Source: an uncultured Halobacteriovorax sp. (lineage in GTDB: Bacteria; Bdellovibrionota; Bacteriovoracia; Bacteriovoracales; Bacteriovoracaceae). Taken from it: 64,000 bases of DNA. The number at the start of each line of letters is the position of its first letter. Within the stretch, counting starts at the first letter, position 1. Made by a program: the position numbers and the translations under genes. Positions 17,715 to 27,159 of this stretch are shown piece after piece. The notes below the pieces were generated by a model that saw only the letters and a program-made list of their open reading frames with translations, was not told where the DNA came from and made no database searches. The DNA lies in NCBI GenBank assembly GCA_913061265.1, contig CAJXVS010000009.1, positions 1 to 64,000 on the forward strand, given 5' to 3'.

Positions 17715-18651
17715 GTTGTTTATTATGCCCTTTATTTTCTTCTTCCTCAATAGGCAGACCTATCTCTAAGGGGTCTTTTTGAAAGGCAAAAGATAAACAG
17801 GCCCCAAAGAAGAAAAGGCACATAACGAGGAAGATCCAGGTACATCCTAGTATAAAAGTATAATAGTCCCCATAGTTTGAAACTAAGGTGCTTCTAGCGT
17901 TACTTAGGTAGATCCAAAACAAGTTCTTGGCCAATAAAAGAAAGAAAACAAAGGTGAAAGCGCTAAAGAAGGACTCTCTCCATGTAATCTTAAACTTAAA
18001 GAACCAGCGGTAAAGAAAAGTGAAATAGCCAAGAATTAAAAGGCCTATAAAACTATTTGATCTTAAGAAGTTAAAACTATTTATATTTAATTGATTGAGC
18101 CAGATGAGAAAAGCATTTGTACTAGACAACCTGCTCTCAAGAAACTCCGAAGCAAAGCCGGTTTTTAGGAAAGTTAAAAGCCCCATAAGAACAGGAGGCA
18201 AGGCGATCAAAAAGATAAGAGTAATAATACTTAATCCAATGATCCCAATTCCCTGAAGATATTTCCATCTAGAAGTATGACTTCGGTCATCAGTCATCAG
18301 ATACAATCCATTCCAAATTGAATTAAAGAGACTTGTCCCCGTAATTAAAAGAATAAAGGTATTTATCAAGGTAAATTTTCCACCACCTAATAGTGGCCCT
18401 GATAAGAGGTCTTTAAATTGCTCTAATATCTCTGGGGCAGCCTCGGGAAAGAGCCCACCAGCTAGGAATAATAATTCTTCTCCACTTTTTGTTATATCCC
18501 CTAGGGCAAAGCCGACTAAACGAATAAAGAGAAGAGATAGAGGAACTATAGAGAGGATTAAATAAAAGGAAGAAGAAGCTGCTAAAGTGCTTCCTTTTTT
18601 CTTTGAGAATATCTTTGCCGCTTTAATATAACGGTGGTGGATTCGCTTCAA
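17707..18651 (-). CDS. YihY/BrkB family membrane protein
   Basis: 314 residues with about six membrane segments and the YihY/BrkB pattern (SSFYLILSIVPLSLLFI near residue 26, NSIWNGLYLMTDDRS, and YTFILGCTWIFLVMCLFFFGA near the end). The family was once misnamed RNase BN; its function is unknown. Its start overlaps the stop of the preceding fusion gene by four bases (ATGA). Confidence 0.85.
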   Translation of the reverse strand: MKRIHHRYIKAAKIFSKKKGSTLAASSSFYLILSIVPLSLLFIRLVGFALGDITKSGEELLFLAGGLFPEAAPEILEQFKDLLSGPLLGGGKFTLINTFILLITGTSLFNSIWNGLYLMTDDRSHTSRWKYLQGIGIIGLSIITLIFLIALPPVLMGLLTFLKTGFASEFLESRLSSTNAFLIWLNQLNINSFNFLRSNSFIGLLILGYFTFLYRWFFKFKITWRESFFSAFTFVFFLLLAKNLFWIYLSNARSTLVSNYGDYYTFILGCTWIFLVMCLFFFGACLSFAFQKDPLEIGLPIEEEENKGHNKQHD

Positions 18652-20102
18652 ATTTCAATCTTCCCAAAACAAGAGTTTATGCCTTTCTTAACTCCATGAG
18701 GACCCATGTGGAGGTCTCCATCAGTATAGCCAATCGTTATATGAGGATAGAAAAGATTTGGGTCAAATTGAGAAGTCTTTCCACCTCTTGATTTGAAGAG
18801 TTCAAAGATCTTTCTTCTTATTTTTAATAAGGCCATAGATCTTACCACTAGGTAATAAGTCTTGGCTTTTTTGAACTCACCTCGCCCAATGCAAACCGGT
18901 GTGAACTTACTTTGCTGAATTGAATGTGATCTTGCAATTTCATTAATTTCTTGAATGCTTATATGTTCTTTAAGAACATTATCATACTCAGGAGGAGTAA
19001 TAATGGTAATATGAGCTTCACTCCTCGCCTGCTTCTTATTTAAGCTTCCTTTTAGAAATTGATCTAAGTTCTTAAACAAAGACTTAATAGGCTTAAAGTG
19101 AATATTCATTCCAAGGTATGATCCAAAGGGTTTATCTTCGGTATGAGTAATAAAGGCTTCTTTTTTGAAGACTTCAAGGTCAAGTTTCCAAGTAAATTTC
19201 TCAGAAGAATAAGATTTTGGAATACTCAAAAGAAAAAAGAAAAGGCAAAGAGTTGAGAGCTTAGCCGCTAGTTTTTTAAAGTCTACTTTAGTTGTTAAAC
19301 CCATTTTTTCAGCCTTTGATCTGCTTAAGAACCAATCTTCTTTGATTCCGTAAGGACTATGATTTCCTTCTTCTATATTGGTAGCCAGTTTAATTTTTTT
19401 GCCAACACCCTCTTCCATAATTTTGACTATTTCACTGAGAGAAGGAGTTGAGGTATAGAAGTTTAAGGCCCCTTGTATTTTTTTAACGCCCATTTCAAAT
19501 AAGGTTTGCCCGGCATCAACACTAGATAAGACACAAAAAATAGCTTCTAAGTTTGGAAAGTATATCTCTTCTTCTTTTCTTATTTTATCAAGATGCCAGT
19601 TCCATCTATTAGAAGTATCTCCAGGACCAATAACAACGGGGGGACGAAAAGCTCCGTAAGTGAAAGGTGCCTTTGAGGCTAAGTAAGTTTCAGCTTGTCT
19701 TTTTCCTTCTTGATAATCAAAGTCATCGCTGCTTCCCATTTTTAATTTATAGGTTGTAGGATCAAAGACTGATTCCTCGATGTCAGATCCATAATCATAA
19801 ACACTCGTAGTTGAAGTAAAAACTAAGTGGTTAACCTTTCCCTTCAAAGCTTTACACAGAACTTCCATATCATTGGAGCAATAGCCGATCTGATCATAGG
19901 CCAATTCCCAGGTCCTTCCTTTGAGAGTTGCCTCTAAAGAAGAGAAGTCTCTTCTATCGGCAATAAGAAACTCAATATTTCCTTCAAGATCAAGAGAGTT
20001 ATTGCCACGAGTAACAATAGTAACTTCATTACCTGCGGCAAGATGAGATTTAACTAGCTCAATACCAAAGAAACCTGTTCCACCAAAGATGATGACTTTC
20101 AT
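18648..20102 (-). CDS. NAD-dependent epimerase/dehydratase-like domain fused to a 2H phosphoesterase-like domain
   Basis: 484 residues in two parts. Residues 1-275 form a Rossmann-fold short-chain dehydrogenase of the epimerase type: GGTGFFG at 7-13, TSTTSVYDYG near 97-104, and a C-terminal YGIKEDWFLSRSKAEKMG typical of a family end. Residues ~280-298 are strongly hydrophobic (LSTLCLFFFLLSIPKSYSS) and look like a signal peptide cleavage region. Residues 300-484 carry two HxTx motifs, H364-ITI and H454-ITI, 90 residues apart, as in 2H phosphoesterases. An internal ATG at 19304 (M267) has AAAGG eight bases upstream and would yield an exported 2H protein. It is either a true fusion or two overlapping products. 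Confidence 0.7.
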   Translation of the reverse strand: MKVIIFGGTGFFGIELVKSHLAAGNEVTIVTRGNNSLDLEGNIEFLIADRRDFSSLEATLKGRTWELAYDQIGYCSNDMEVLCKALKGKVNHLVFTSTTSVYDYGSDIEESVFDPTTYKLKMGSSDDFDYQEGKRQAETYLASKAPFTYGAFRPPVVIGPGDTSNRWNWHLDKIRKEEEIYFPNLEAIFCVLSSVDAGQTLFEMGVKKIQGALNFYTSTPSLSEIVKIMEEGVGKKIKLATNIEEGNHSPYGIKEDWFLSRSKAEKMGLTTKVDFKKLAAKLSTLCLFFFLLSIPKSYSSEKFTWKLDLEVFKKEAFITHTEDKPFGSYLGMNIHFKPIKSLFKNLDQFLKGSLNKKQARSEAHITIITPPEYDNVLKEHISIQEINEIARSHSIQQSKFTPVCIGRGEFKKAKTYYLVVRSMALLKIRRKIFELFKSRGGKTSQFDPNLFYPHITIGYTDGDLHMGPHGVKKGINSCFGKIEI

Positions 20103-20166
20103 AAAAACTCCCTATGCAGCTTAGAGTTTAAGGATAAAGTGAGGAAAAAACTAGGACTAGTTTAAA

Positions 20167-20505
20167 TTAAGGACAAGCCGGTTCATGGCCTAATTCGCAG
20201 GACTTCGTAAGAACATTATTCCCTTCTTCAACTTCACCTTTTTCAATAAGAAATTTACCGAGTTCAAAACAGCCAAGAGGATATTCTCCCTTACAGGAGC
20301 TTCGAAGATACTTCTCTCCCATTGAGAGGTTTCCCGAAGACAAATAGATTCGAGAAGTTAGAAGACAAGAGCCGGTATTCTCTTCAACATCACAGGACCA
20401 AGCTTGAATATCAAGCTCGTACAGCTTGTAGAACAAGACAAAAAGGAGAAACATGATAAAAACGTTTAACCACTTCTTTAATTTGTTTTTACTTGGTTTT
20501 TTCAA
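20167..20505 (-). CDS. Small membrane-anchored Sel1/Hcp-like repeat protein
   Basis: 112 residues. An N-terminal membrane anchor (VFIMFLLFVLFYKLYEL) follows a basic start. The rest carries Sel1-like, cysteine-bearing repeats resembling Helicobacter Hcp proteins: LGCFELGKFLIEKGEVEEG and SCELGHEPAC. Paired cysteines suggest a disulfide-stabilised periplasmic domain for protein binding. Its start overlaps the polB stop by four bases. Confidence 0.65.
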   Translation of the reverse strand: MKKPSKNKLKKWLNVFIMFLLFVLFYKLYELDIQAWSCDVEENTGSCLLTSRIYLSSGNLSMGEKYLRSSCKGEYPLGCFELGKFLIEKGEVEEGNNVLTKSCELGHEPACP

Positions 20506-22829
20506 AATAATTTGAGTTGATCCCCGGTAATAATATCGTCAAAACTCTTTTCAACCAACCATAGCACATCTTCTGCGAGTGGCCTAATTTGCTTATCTAT
20601 ATAGTGTTGATAATCAATATCGCTATGATCAAGCGATATGGGAACAGGTCCTCTTCTTGTAATAATATAAGTGATCCTTCTCAGAGAATCTTGTTCTTTT
20701 TCGGGGAGTTGCAAGGCCGCTTTGACGTGGGGAGGAACTGATTTTAAGTATTCCTTAGGAGGCTTCGTTAGTCGTTTTGTATACTCAAGCTCTCGATCAT
20801 GCTCTCCGTTCTTTAATTCTTCTACAAAGTTTCTAATATAGTCTTCCATTTCTTCGTTTGAAAAAAGCTTTTCATATAAGGAGAACTGAAATTTCTTAGC
20901 CAGTTTTGTTGAGTCTGATCGAACATACTCCATGCCGGCGAACTGAAGTTTTTCAACTGAGTCTTTAACCACCAAGCCGACGTATTTCTTCTTCGCCCCA
21001 GCTCCTGTTCCTCTAGAGGCAGGAAGAAAGAACTTCTTGTAGTATTTTTCAAACTCCATGATGAGTTCACTATCAGCTCCATAGAGCTTCTTAATCTTCT
21101 CTGATAAGTACTCAGTTAATTCTTGAGCTAGCTTTGCCCCTCTCTCACTTGGATTAGCTCGGTCTGTTCCCTTTAATTTAACAAAGACCGAATCCGTATC
21201 TCCATAGAGAACTTTATAGCCTTCAGACTCAAAGTAACTAATGGCGGTTTTAAGAATCCACTGTCCCGATTCTGTGATCGCAGTGGGTAGATCAGCATGA
21301 TAAAAGCGGCACCCTGTTGATCCCATCACACCATAGAAACTATTCATAAGAATCTTAATCGCCTGAGAAAGATAAGGGTCCTCATCCCTCTTTGCCATCG
21401 CCCTTAGGTCCATAAGCTCTTCGATAAATGTTGGAAGAATATGTTCTGTTCGTGAAAAGGAAAGACCTGAAGGAGTTGCTCCAGTATTTATTGAGTTCTT
21501 AATTCTTGAATAAGGATCAATCTTAAAAGTCTTAATAATGCTTGGATAAAGGCTCATAAAGTCTAAGACAACAACATGATCATGCAGCCCAACTTCCGGC
21601 TCCATAACAAAGCCCCCAACTGCTCCTGCGTCTCTGACTAATTCCGGAACATTATTGGCGACAATCCCTTTACGGTGAAGCTTAGGAAGAAAGAAGTGAT
21701 CAAAGGCTGCTGTGCTCACTCCCACTCTATCCATAAGAAGACCACAGATTTGAGTCCTCTTAACAATCATTTCAAGTAGACCTGTCTTTTTATAGATCCT
21801 ACTAACGAGGATGCAATCAAGAAGATTATACTTTGCTAATGATTTCTTATCTTCATGAAAGCGCCTTTCAATCTCTTCAACCTTGTTTGGGCCTCCCTCG
21901 TTAATGTCTTTTCCGACACCTAAAAGTTCATTGGCCACCGTATCAAGCTTAAAGTTTTCAAAAGAAAAGAAATTTGATCTTAATGTAGGCGGTCCATCGA
22001 CGACCACTCTACCTTCAAGATGAGCAAACCAACCTGCCCCTTTTCTTTCATTGATTCTAGTTTTCTTATTTCCTCTTCCGAAATTAAATTCAATTCCATA
22101 TTGAATATATTTTCTCTCCAAAAAGGCCATATCAAAGCCAATCACATGCCAGCCAATAAGGACGTCAGGGTCTAAGCCTTTTAACTCTTTATCAAAGGCC
22201 TTAATCAATTCTTCTTCAGTGTCTAGAAGAACAAGGTCACATTCCTCTATGGGGTGAGTACCGCTTGGTCCCACCATGAATACTTTCTTGAATTCATGAT
22301 TCTCATCCCCTTGCCTATATTGATGATAGCCAATGGAGAAGAGATCATTCTTCATTGAGGTCTCAATATCAAAAGACATGATCTTTAAGCTTGGGGTATA
22401 GGTGCAAGGCTTTATGGAAGGATTTCTATAGAACTTGGTTCCTCTTTTATCAACGAACTCTCCAGAGAATTCTAGACTACCATTAATAAACCTCTCCATT
22501 AAGAAGCGCTCAGGGGCCCTTACATCAGACTCGTAGGTTCGAACTCCCTTTTGGGCAAGCTCATCTTTAGCTTCTCGAAGGTCTCTATAGGTTAAAAAGT
22601 ACAAGGCATCCACGGGAAGTTCAGTCATGGATTCTAACTTAACTTCTTTTCTTTCTCGTAAACCCCTAAGGTTTGGGAGCTTTGCTTCAGCTCTAGAGAT
22701 GAAGAAGACCGGATATTGACCGGTGAACTCCAAACAAAAAGGCCCAGTCTCTCCTGCTCCATAGAAACGCAAGAGATGCTCGCCTTTATAGTCTTCAAAG
22801 TGGCTTGTTAGTAAAAAACCTTTTTCCAT
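20502..22829 (-). CDS. polB: Family B DNA polymerase (DNA polymerase II-like)
   Basis: 775 residues, the length of E. coli Pol II. The proofreading exonuclease is complete: ExoI FDIETS, ExoII GWHVIGFDMAFLE, ExoIII YNLLDCILVSRIY. Polymerase motifs A (DFMSLYPSII), B (KILMNSFYGVMGS) and C (YGDTDSVFV) are intact. Pol II acts in translesion synthesis and replication restart. It heads the gene chain reading to yggT, and no obvious SOS box was recognised upstream. Confidence 0.95.
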   Translation of the reverse strand: MEKGFLLTSHFEDYKGEHLLRFYGAGETGPFCLEFTGQYPVFFISRAEAKLPNLRGLRERKEVKLESMTELPVDALYFLTYRDLREAKDELAQKGVRTYESDVRAPERFLMERFINGSLEFSGEFVDKRGTKFYRNPSIKPCTYTPSLKIMSFDIETSMKNDLFSIGYHQYRQGDENHEFKKVFMVGPSGTHPIEECDLVLLDTEEELIKAFDKELKGLDPDVLIGWHVIGFDMAFLERKYIQYGIEFNFGRGNKKTRINERKGAGWFAHLEGRVVVDGPPTLRSNFFSFENFKLDTVANELLGVGKDINEGGPNKVEEIERRFHEDKKSLAKYNLLDCILVSRIYKKTGLLEMIVKRTQICGLLMDRVGVSTAAFDHFFLPKLHRKGIVANNVPELVRDAGAVGGFVMEPEVGLHDHVVVLDFMSLYPSIIKTFKIDPYSRIKNSINTGATPSGLSFSRTEHILPTFIEELMDLRAMAKRDEDPYLSQAIKILMNSFYGVMGSTGCRFYHADLPTAITESGQWILKTAISYFESEGYKVLYGDTDSVFVKLKGTDRANPSERGAKLAQELTEYLSEKIKKLYGADSELIMEFEKYYKKFFLPASRGTGAGAKKKYVGLVVKDSVEKLQFAGMEYVRSDSTKLAKKFQFSLYEKLFSNEEMEDYIRNFVEELKNGEHDRELEYTKRLTKPPKEYLKSVPPHVKAALQLPEKEQDSLRRITYIITRRGPVPISLDHSDIDYQHYIDKQIRPLAEDVLWLVEKSFDDIITGDQLKLF

Positions 22830-22965
22830 TTTGGCACTCTATTATTGATACTAAAGGTCCGCAAGCAAAGTGGCTTACGTGGAGTGTTATTTTTTATGGC
22901 AGTAAGCAAAATGAAGTTCTCCCTCGATTGATCTATGATTTGCCCTTACTAATCTGGAGAAAAAA

Positions 22966-23904
22966 ATGGCTGAACTCTATCCCCCAATTGAACCCTATAA
23001 TACCGGAATGCTTAAGGTAGATGACCTTCACGACTTGTATTACGAAGAGGTTGGGAATCCTAGTGGCAAGCCTGTGGTCTTTCTTCACGGTGGCCCTGGA
23101 GGCGGATGCTCAAAAGACTATCGACGTTATTTTAATCCTGAGAAATGGCGTGTGATCCTTTTTGACCAAAGAGGCTGCGGTAGAAGCACTCCTTTTAGCG
23201 AACTTAAAGACAATACCACCTGGCATTCAGTTTCAGATATTGAAAAGATCAGAGAACTCTTAGGCATAGACTCATGGAGTGTTTTTGGCGGCTCATGGGG
23301 ATCAACATTGGCCCTAGCTTATTCAATTAAACATCCAAAGGCAGTAGATGCTCTCTTTCTTAGAGGTATCTTCATGGTGCGTCCCCAAGAGATTCATTGG
23401 TTCTATCAAGAAGGTGCTTCAAGAATTTATCCCGATGCCTGGGAAAAATACTTAGAGGCCATCCCTACTGAAGAACGTGGAGATCTCGTTAAAGCCTTTT
23501 ATAAAAGATTAACTTCAGACGACACAGCGGAGAGAACAAAAGCGGCTAAGGCCTGGGCAACTTGGGAAGGATCTACTTCAAAATTAATTCCTAATATGAA
23601 AATGGCCGCAAGCTATGGTGAAGATAAGTTTGCTGACGCCTTCGCTCGAATAGAATGTCATTATTTTATTAATAACTGTTGGTTTGAATCAGACACTTGG
23701 ATCTTGGATAACGCAAAGACCATCTCTCATATCCCGACCTTTATAGTCCATGGAAGATACGATGTTGTTTGTTGTGTTGAGAACGCTTGGGACCTTCATA
23801 AGGCCTTGCCTCAAAGTGAACTTAAAATTGTCGAAGATGCGGGACATTCTTTAAGTGAAAAAGGCACCACTAGCTGGATCATAGATAAGACAGATTCCTT
23901 TTAG
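22966..23904 (+). CDS. pip: Proline iminopeptidase
   Basis: 312-residue alpha/beta hydrolase of family S33, cutting N-terminal proline from peptides. It has the oxyanion motif HGGPGGG (~residue 41), nucleophile Ser in GGSWGSTLALAY, acid Asp in HGRYDVVC and base His in EDAGHSLSE. Length fits the ~310-320 of the family. No signal peptide, so cytoplasmic use of imported peptides is likely. GGAG precedes the ATG. Divergent from polB. Confidence 0.93.
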   Translation: MAELYPPIEPYNTGMLKVDDLHDLYYEEVGNPSGKPVVFLHGGPGGGCSKDYRRYFNPEKWRVILFDQRGCGRSTPFSELKDNTTWHSVSDIEKIRELLGIDSWSVFGGSWGSTLALAYSIKHPKAVDALFLRGIFMVRPQEIHWFYQEGASRIYPDAWEKYLEAIPTEERGDLVKAFYKRLTSDDTAERTKAAKAWATWEGSTSKLIPNMKMAASYGEDKFADAFARIECHYFINNCWFESDTWILDNAKTISHIPTFIVHGRYDVVCCVENAWDLHKALPQSELKIVEDAGHSLSEKGTTSWIIDKTDSF

Positions 23905-23965
23905 GAAAATACTTCCGTCCTAGGATTATTCAAACAAAAATTCTTGAATTCACTAAAATGAATTC

Positions 23966-24835
23966 ATGAACAAATTTATCTTTTTCTTTCTCTTTGCCTT
24001 TTCGGCTAATGCCTCTGTCCTCGAAAAAGGACAAGGCTTTTTTTATTCAAACTTAACTTTCTCAACCTCAAAAGGATTGTGGTTACGTGGGGATGAAAGA
24101 ACCGATTATAGAGGCACTTTTATCTTAGGTAATAATGATCAGGCTAAAAGAAACTACTACCAAATGGGTATCAATGGATATTATGGCCTTGGCAATAATT
24201 TTCAAATCGGAGCTGGGCTAAATTATGGGGTTGTTCATTTAAGTGACGCTCCTATTCTTGGGGCAGCCAAAGGCGATACACGTTCACAATTGACGAGTCT
24301 CTTTATTGAAGGATCTTACCTGTTAATGAAAAGAAGAACTTGGGACCTTGTTACCACTCTTCGCTATCGTCACCCGGGAAAACAAGGACGAAGGCATCCA
24401 GAGTTCTTAAGCTTTAATGATTTTACAAGCTATGCAGAGCTAGATCTTAAGCATTCATTGTATTTAAACAAATTTGAACTTAACTCTTTGATTAAATATA
24501 AAAAGACATTAACCAGTTTGGGAAATAATCATTTAGCTCTAGAAGAAAAAGCCTATTATCAATTCTTCGATAAATTATCTTTCGGAACTAGCCTAGATTA
24601 TTTCTGGACTGATGGAGGCTTCGATATAGCATCGGGCCCTTTCAATCAATTCTTTGCTGCCCAAGGGTTTATTCCTGTTTGGAATAAAAAAGAATCATGG
24701 ATAGGAATGGCACTCCTTGTAAAATATAACCTCTCTAACGATTGGCTGCTAGACTCTTTTATACATAGAAAAGTCATAGGCAAGAACACTGATGTTGCGA
24801 CGACTATTGGGCTAGGTTTAGGGAGGTCATTTTAA
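23966..24835 (+). CDS. Putative outer-membrane beta-barrel protein
   Basis: 289 residues with a signal peptide (ending near FSANAS) and alternating amphipathic strands throughout, ending in the aromatic GLGLGRSF expected for BAM-dependent barrels. No family recognised; it looks like a 10-12-stranded barrel. The stop overlaps the next ATG (TAATG), so it opens a translationally coupled three-gene operon of exported proteins. Ribosome site weak. Confidence 0.6.
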   Translation: MNKFIFFFLFAFSANASVLEKGQGFFYSNLTFSTSKGLWLRGDERTDYRGTFILGNNDQAKRNYYQMGINGYYGLGNNFQIGAGLNYGVVHLSDAPILGAAKGDTRSQLTSLFIEGSYLLMKRRTWDLVTTLRYRHPGKQGRRHPEFLSFNDFTSYAELDLKHSLYLNKFELNSLIKYKKTLTSLGNNHLALEEKAYYQFFDKLSFGTSLDYFWTDGGFDIASGPFNQFFAAQGFIPVWNKKESWIGMALLVKYNLSNDWLLDSFIHRKVIGKNTDVATTIGLGLGRSF

Positions 24836-25431
24836 TGAAGACTTTCCTCCTAATATTTGTTTTTGCCATTACAGGACTCTATTTTTTAGGAGAACAGGTT
24901 CAAAGTTCTGGAACCTACACCCCTTCAGTAAATATTGGTTCTAGAAAGATAAGCGATAACCCCGAAGAGATCGCCAATAATATTCACGCTTATTTTAAAA
25001 ATGCTTTCGAAGAAATTCCTACTATTCCAGGTGTCGAGAAGGCTTGGCGTCACAGGATTCATAATAATGTTATTTTAAGCCAATATAAAGTTGAACAAGT
25101 AAGGCCTCATGTGCTTAGTGACCTTAAACCCAAGATTTACGTCAAGGCCCTGCCTGAGGCAAGAGAACTTATTCACCTTTTTGGGGGAATCCAAGATTGG
25201 AAATTAGTAAAAGCTGCCTTTGATAAAAAGAAAAAGGAAGGCCTTGCTAGATTCAAATTAAAAGGCGTTTATAAAAATAGAAAGAAAAAAAACATCCTTT
25301 TTTACGAACGTCATGTTTTCCAAGGTCGCTGGTTCTATCAATGGCAGCTAAACCTCCCCGATGCTTTAGAAGGAACTCTTAACGATAAAGTCGCTCTTGC
25401 CCTCTTTGAGTATATGGAGGGTAGAAAATGA
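24835..25431 (+). CDS. Hypothetical exported protein in a coupled operon
   Basis: 198 residues with an N-terminal hydrophobic segment (LLIFVFAITGLYFLGEQV) that could be a signal peptide or anchor. The body is basic with many Lys/Arg, and a polybasic patch near residue 155 (KNRKKKNILF). No family recognised. Coupled to the barrel gene upstream (TAATG) and to the 576-residue gene downstream (ATGA overlap). Confidence 0.55.
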   Translation: MKTFLLIFVFAITGLYFLGEQVQSSGTYTPSVNIGSRKISDNPEEIANNIHAYFKNAFEEIPTIPGVEKAWRHRIHNNVILSQYKVEQVRPHVLSDLKPKIYVKALPEARELIHLFGGIQDWKLVKAAFDKKKKEGLARFKLKGVYKNRKKKNILFYERHVFQGRWFYQWQLNLPDALEGTLNDKVALALFEYMEGRK

Positions 25432-27158
25432 AGAACTTTCTCTTTTTCATTCTCTCAACTCTTATCTTAAGTAGCGCTAACGCTCAGATTAGAATTGTTG
25501 ATGACTGTAACCCTCCCATTACAAACTCCACTACCTTTGACCGCTTGGCGCAAGATATTGCAGACATTGAAGAGAAGACCGATGTCTGTAGTTCGGTTCC
25601 CGCCGAAGACAGAAAGATAAAAGGTTCCCCTGACCCGACTTTTAAAGAGGCCTTCGGTGGCGCTCTTTTAGGTTGTGGGATAGGGCTATTAAAAGGACTC
25701 ATTAGTGGTCTAAAAGATATGATCTTAGACTTTTGGGACCTTGGTAAATTAGGTTGGAAGCTAGCTAAGAAGTTTGGGAAAAAGATGGTGAACTATCTTC
25801 ACCTGGCCCTTAAAAGCGGAATTACTACCCTCTTTAGTGAATACGCTAGAGACTCACAAGATTTTTTAGAAACAATCATGAAGGGTTTAGGTGCTATTCC
25901 TGAGATGATCTATAAGCTTGGTCAAAAAGGTATTAGTAACTTCAAATGTCTCAATATAGAAGCAAAGTCTAATTATATTTGTACAGGTATTGGTTATTTA
26001 GGAACGGAAGTTATTTTGAATGTCTTAACTGGCGGTGCAAAGAATGTAGCTGTCCTGGCCCGGGTTCAAAAGGCTGCCCAGTTCGCTACTGCTACTCAAA
26101 AAGCTAGAGCTGTCGCCAAAGTTCTCCCAAAGGCTAAGCGCTTAGCTGCTCTTACAAGGTCTAAAAGACTTGGACGAGTGGTTGAGGGACTAGAAGCTCA
26201 AAAGTATTTAAAGAAAAGTTTAAGGTCCTTTGATCCCGTTAAAGCTAAAAAGAAGATTAGTTTTCTTGATGGGAAAACTACTGAACTTAAGAGGAAACTC
26301 GATAAATTAACAGATCAAGAAAGGAAGTTAACGAAAAGACTTGCCTCCCAAACTGACCCTGTTAAGCGGGCTAAGATTCAAGCAGAACTCTTACGAAAGC
26401 AAAAAGAGTTAAAATCAGTTACTAAGAATCTGACCTTAACAAGTACCAACCTAAGTCATCTTCGTTCAAAGGAAATTATCTATAACCTTGATAAACAAGG
26501 GCTTATAGAAGTCCGCTCTATCATCAAAGATGGAAAGATTCCCAATAAAGATGCCCTAGAGAAAGGCCGTTACCCACCTTGGTCTGAAGGTGGCCCTGTT
26601 TATGAAGTTAAAGTTAAAAAAGGTGTACAACTATGCCGTGGAGGAAAAGCTGGCGAAGCCCTAAAACAGGCTGGGAGATGGTTTCTCCCCTGTTCAACCG
26701 ATAAATACAGGTCAAAGGCTGATAATCAATGGGTAACTGCTACTGCTGATAATCCTTTTGATGAGTTTACAAAATATAATTTAAAAGAAGGTGATGTCAT
26801 ACAAATTGGTGGGATCAATCCAATACTGAATGAAACCGGCGGAAGTTTAACTTTCGTTGATAAAGCATCTCAAAGAACCAGCGTTGTTCGAGGTGGTGGT
26901 GGAGAAGTTCAGTTCTTTAGACCAGCAGAAGGCCCTCTTAAACTAGGTCCTCAGGATGTTGCTCGATCTGTAAAAGTTTATAACGATAAAGAGATTAGAA
27001 CTCTTCAGGCGCAGCTTGCACGAGTAGCAAATAAAGAAGAGGTGTTAAAGATTCGTGAAAAGATTCAAAGAAGAGTTAATGATACAGAAGCTTCATCTTT
27101 TCTATTAGAGATTGAAAATAAACTAAGTGGTTTGTCCGGTGCGACTTCAGGTCAGTAA
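25428..27158 (+). CDS. Large exported protein with hydrophobic core, coiled coil and C-terminal domain
   Basis: 576 residues. A signal peptide (residues 1-19) is followed by a region with amphipathic or hydrophobic stretches (~68-110, LLGCGIGLLKGLISGL) and a Gly/Ala-rich stretch (GTEVILNVLTGGAKNVAVL), then a charged coiled coil at ~275-345, and a C-terminal ~220-residue domain. The overall plan resembles bacterial toxin carriers. The C-terminal domain has RGGKAGE and WVTATADNPFDEF, only vaguely like ADP-ribosyltransferases, which I do not call. Function unknown. Third gene of the coupled operon. Confidence 0.55.
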   Translation: MKNFLFFILSTLILSSANAQIRIVDDCNPPITNSTTFDRLAQDIADIEEKTDVCSSVPAEDRKIKGSPDPTFKEAFGGALLGCGIGLLKGLISGLKDMILDFWDLGKLGWKLAKKFGKKMVNYLHLALKSGITTLFSEYARDSQDFLETIMKGLGAIPEMIYKLGQKGISNFKCLNIEAKSNYICTGIGYLGTEVILNVLTGGAKNVAVLARVQKAAQFATATQKARAVAKVLPKAKRLAALTRSKRLGRVVEGLEAQKYLKKSLRSFDPVKAKKKISFLDGKTTELKRKLDKLTDQERKLTKRLASQTDPVKRAKIQAELLRKQKELKSVTKNLTLTSTNLSHLRSKEIIYNLDKQGLIEVRSIIKDGKIPNKDALEKGRYPPWSEGGPVYEVKVKKGVQLCRGGKAGEALKQAGRWFLPCSTDKYRSKADNQWVTATADNPFDEFTKYNLKEGDVIQIGGINPILNETGGSLTFVDKASQRTSVVRGGGGEVQFFRPAEGPLKLGPQDVARSVKVYNDKEIRTLQAQLARVANKEEVLKIREKIQRRVNDTEASSFLLEIENKLSGLSGATSGQ

Positions 27159-27159
27159 A

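Noticed and set aside
26580-27158. ADP-ribosyltransferase toxin domain at the end of the 576-residue protein
   Set aside because: Only loose resemblance (RGG, then TATADNP, then GGGEVQF); no convincing R-S-E order or ExE motif.
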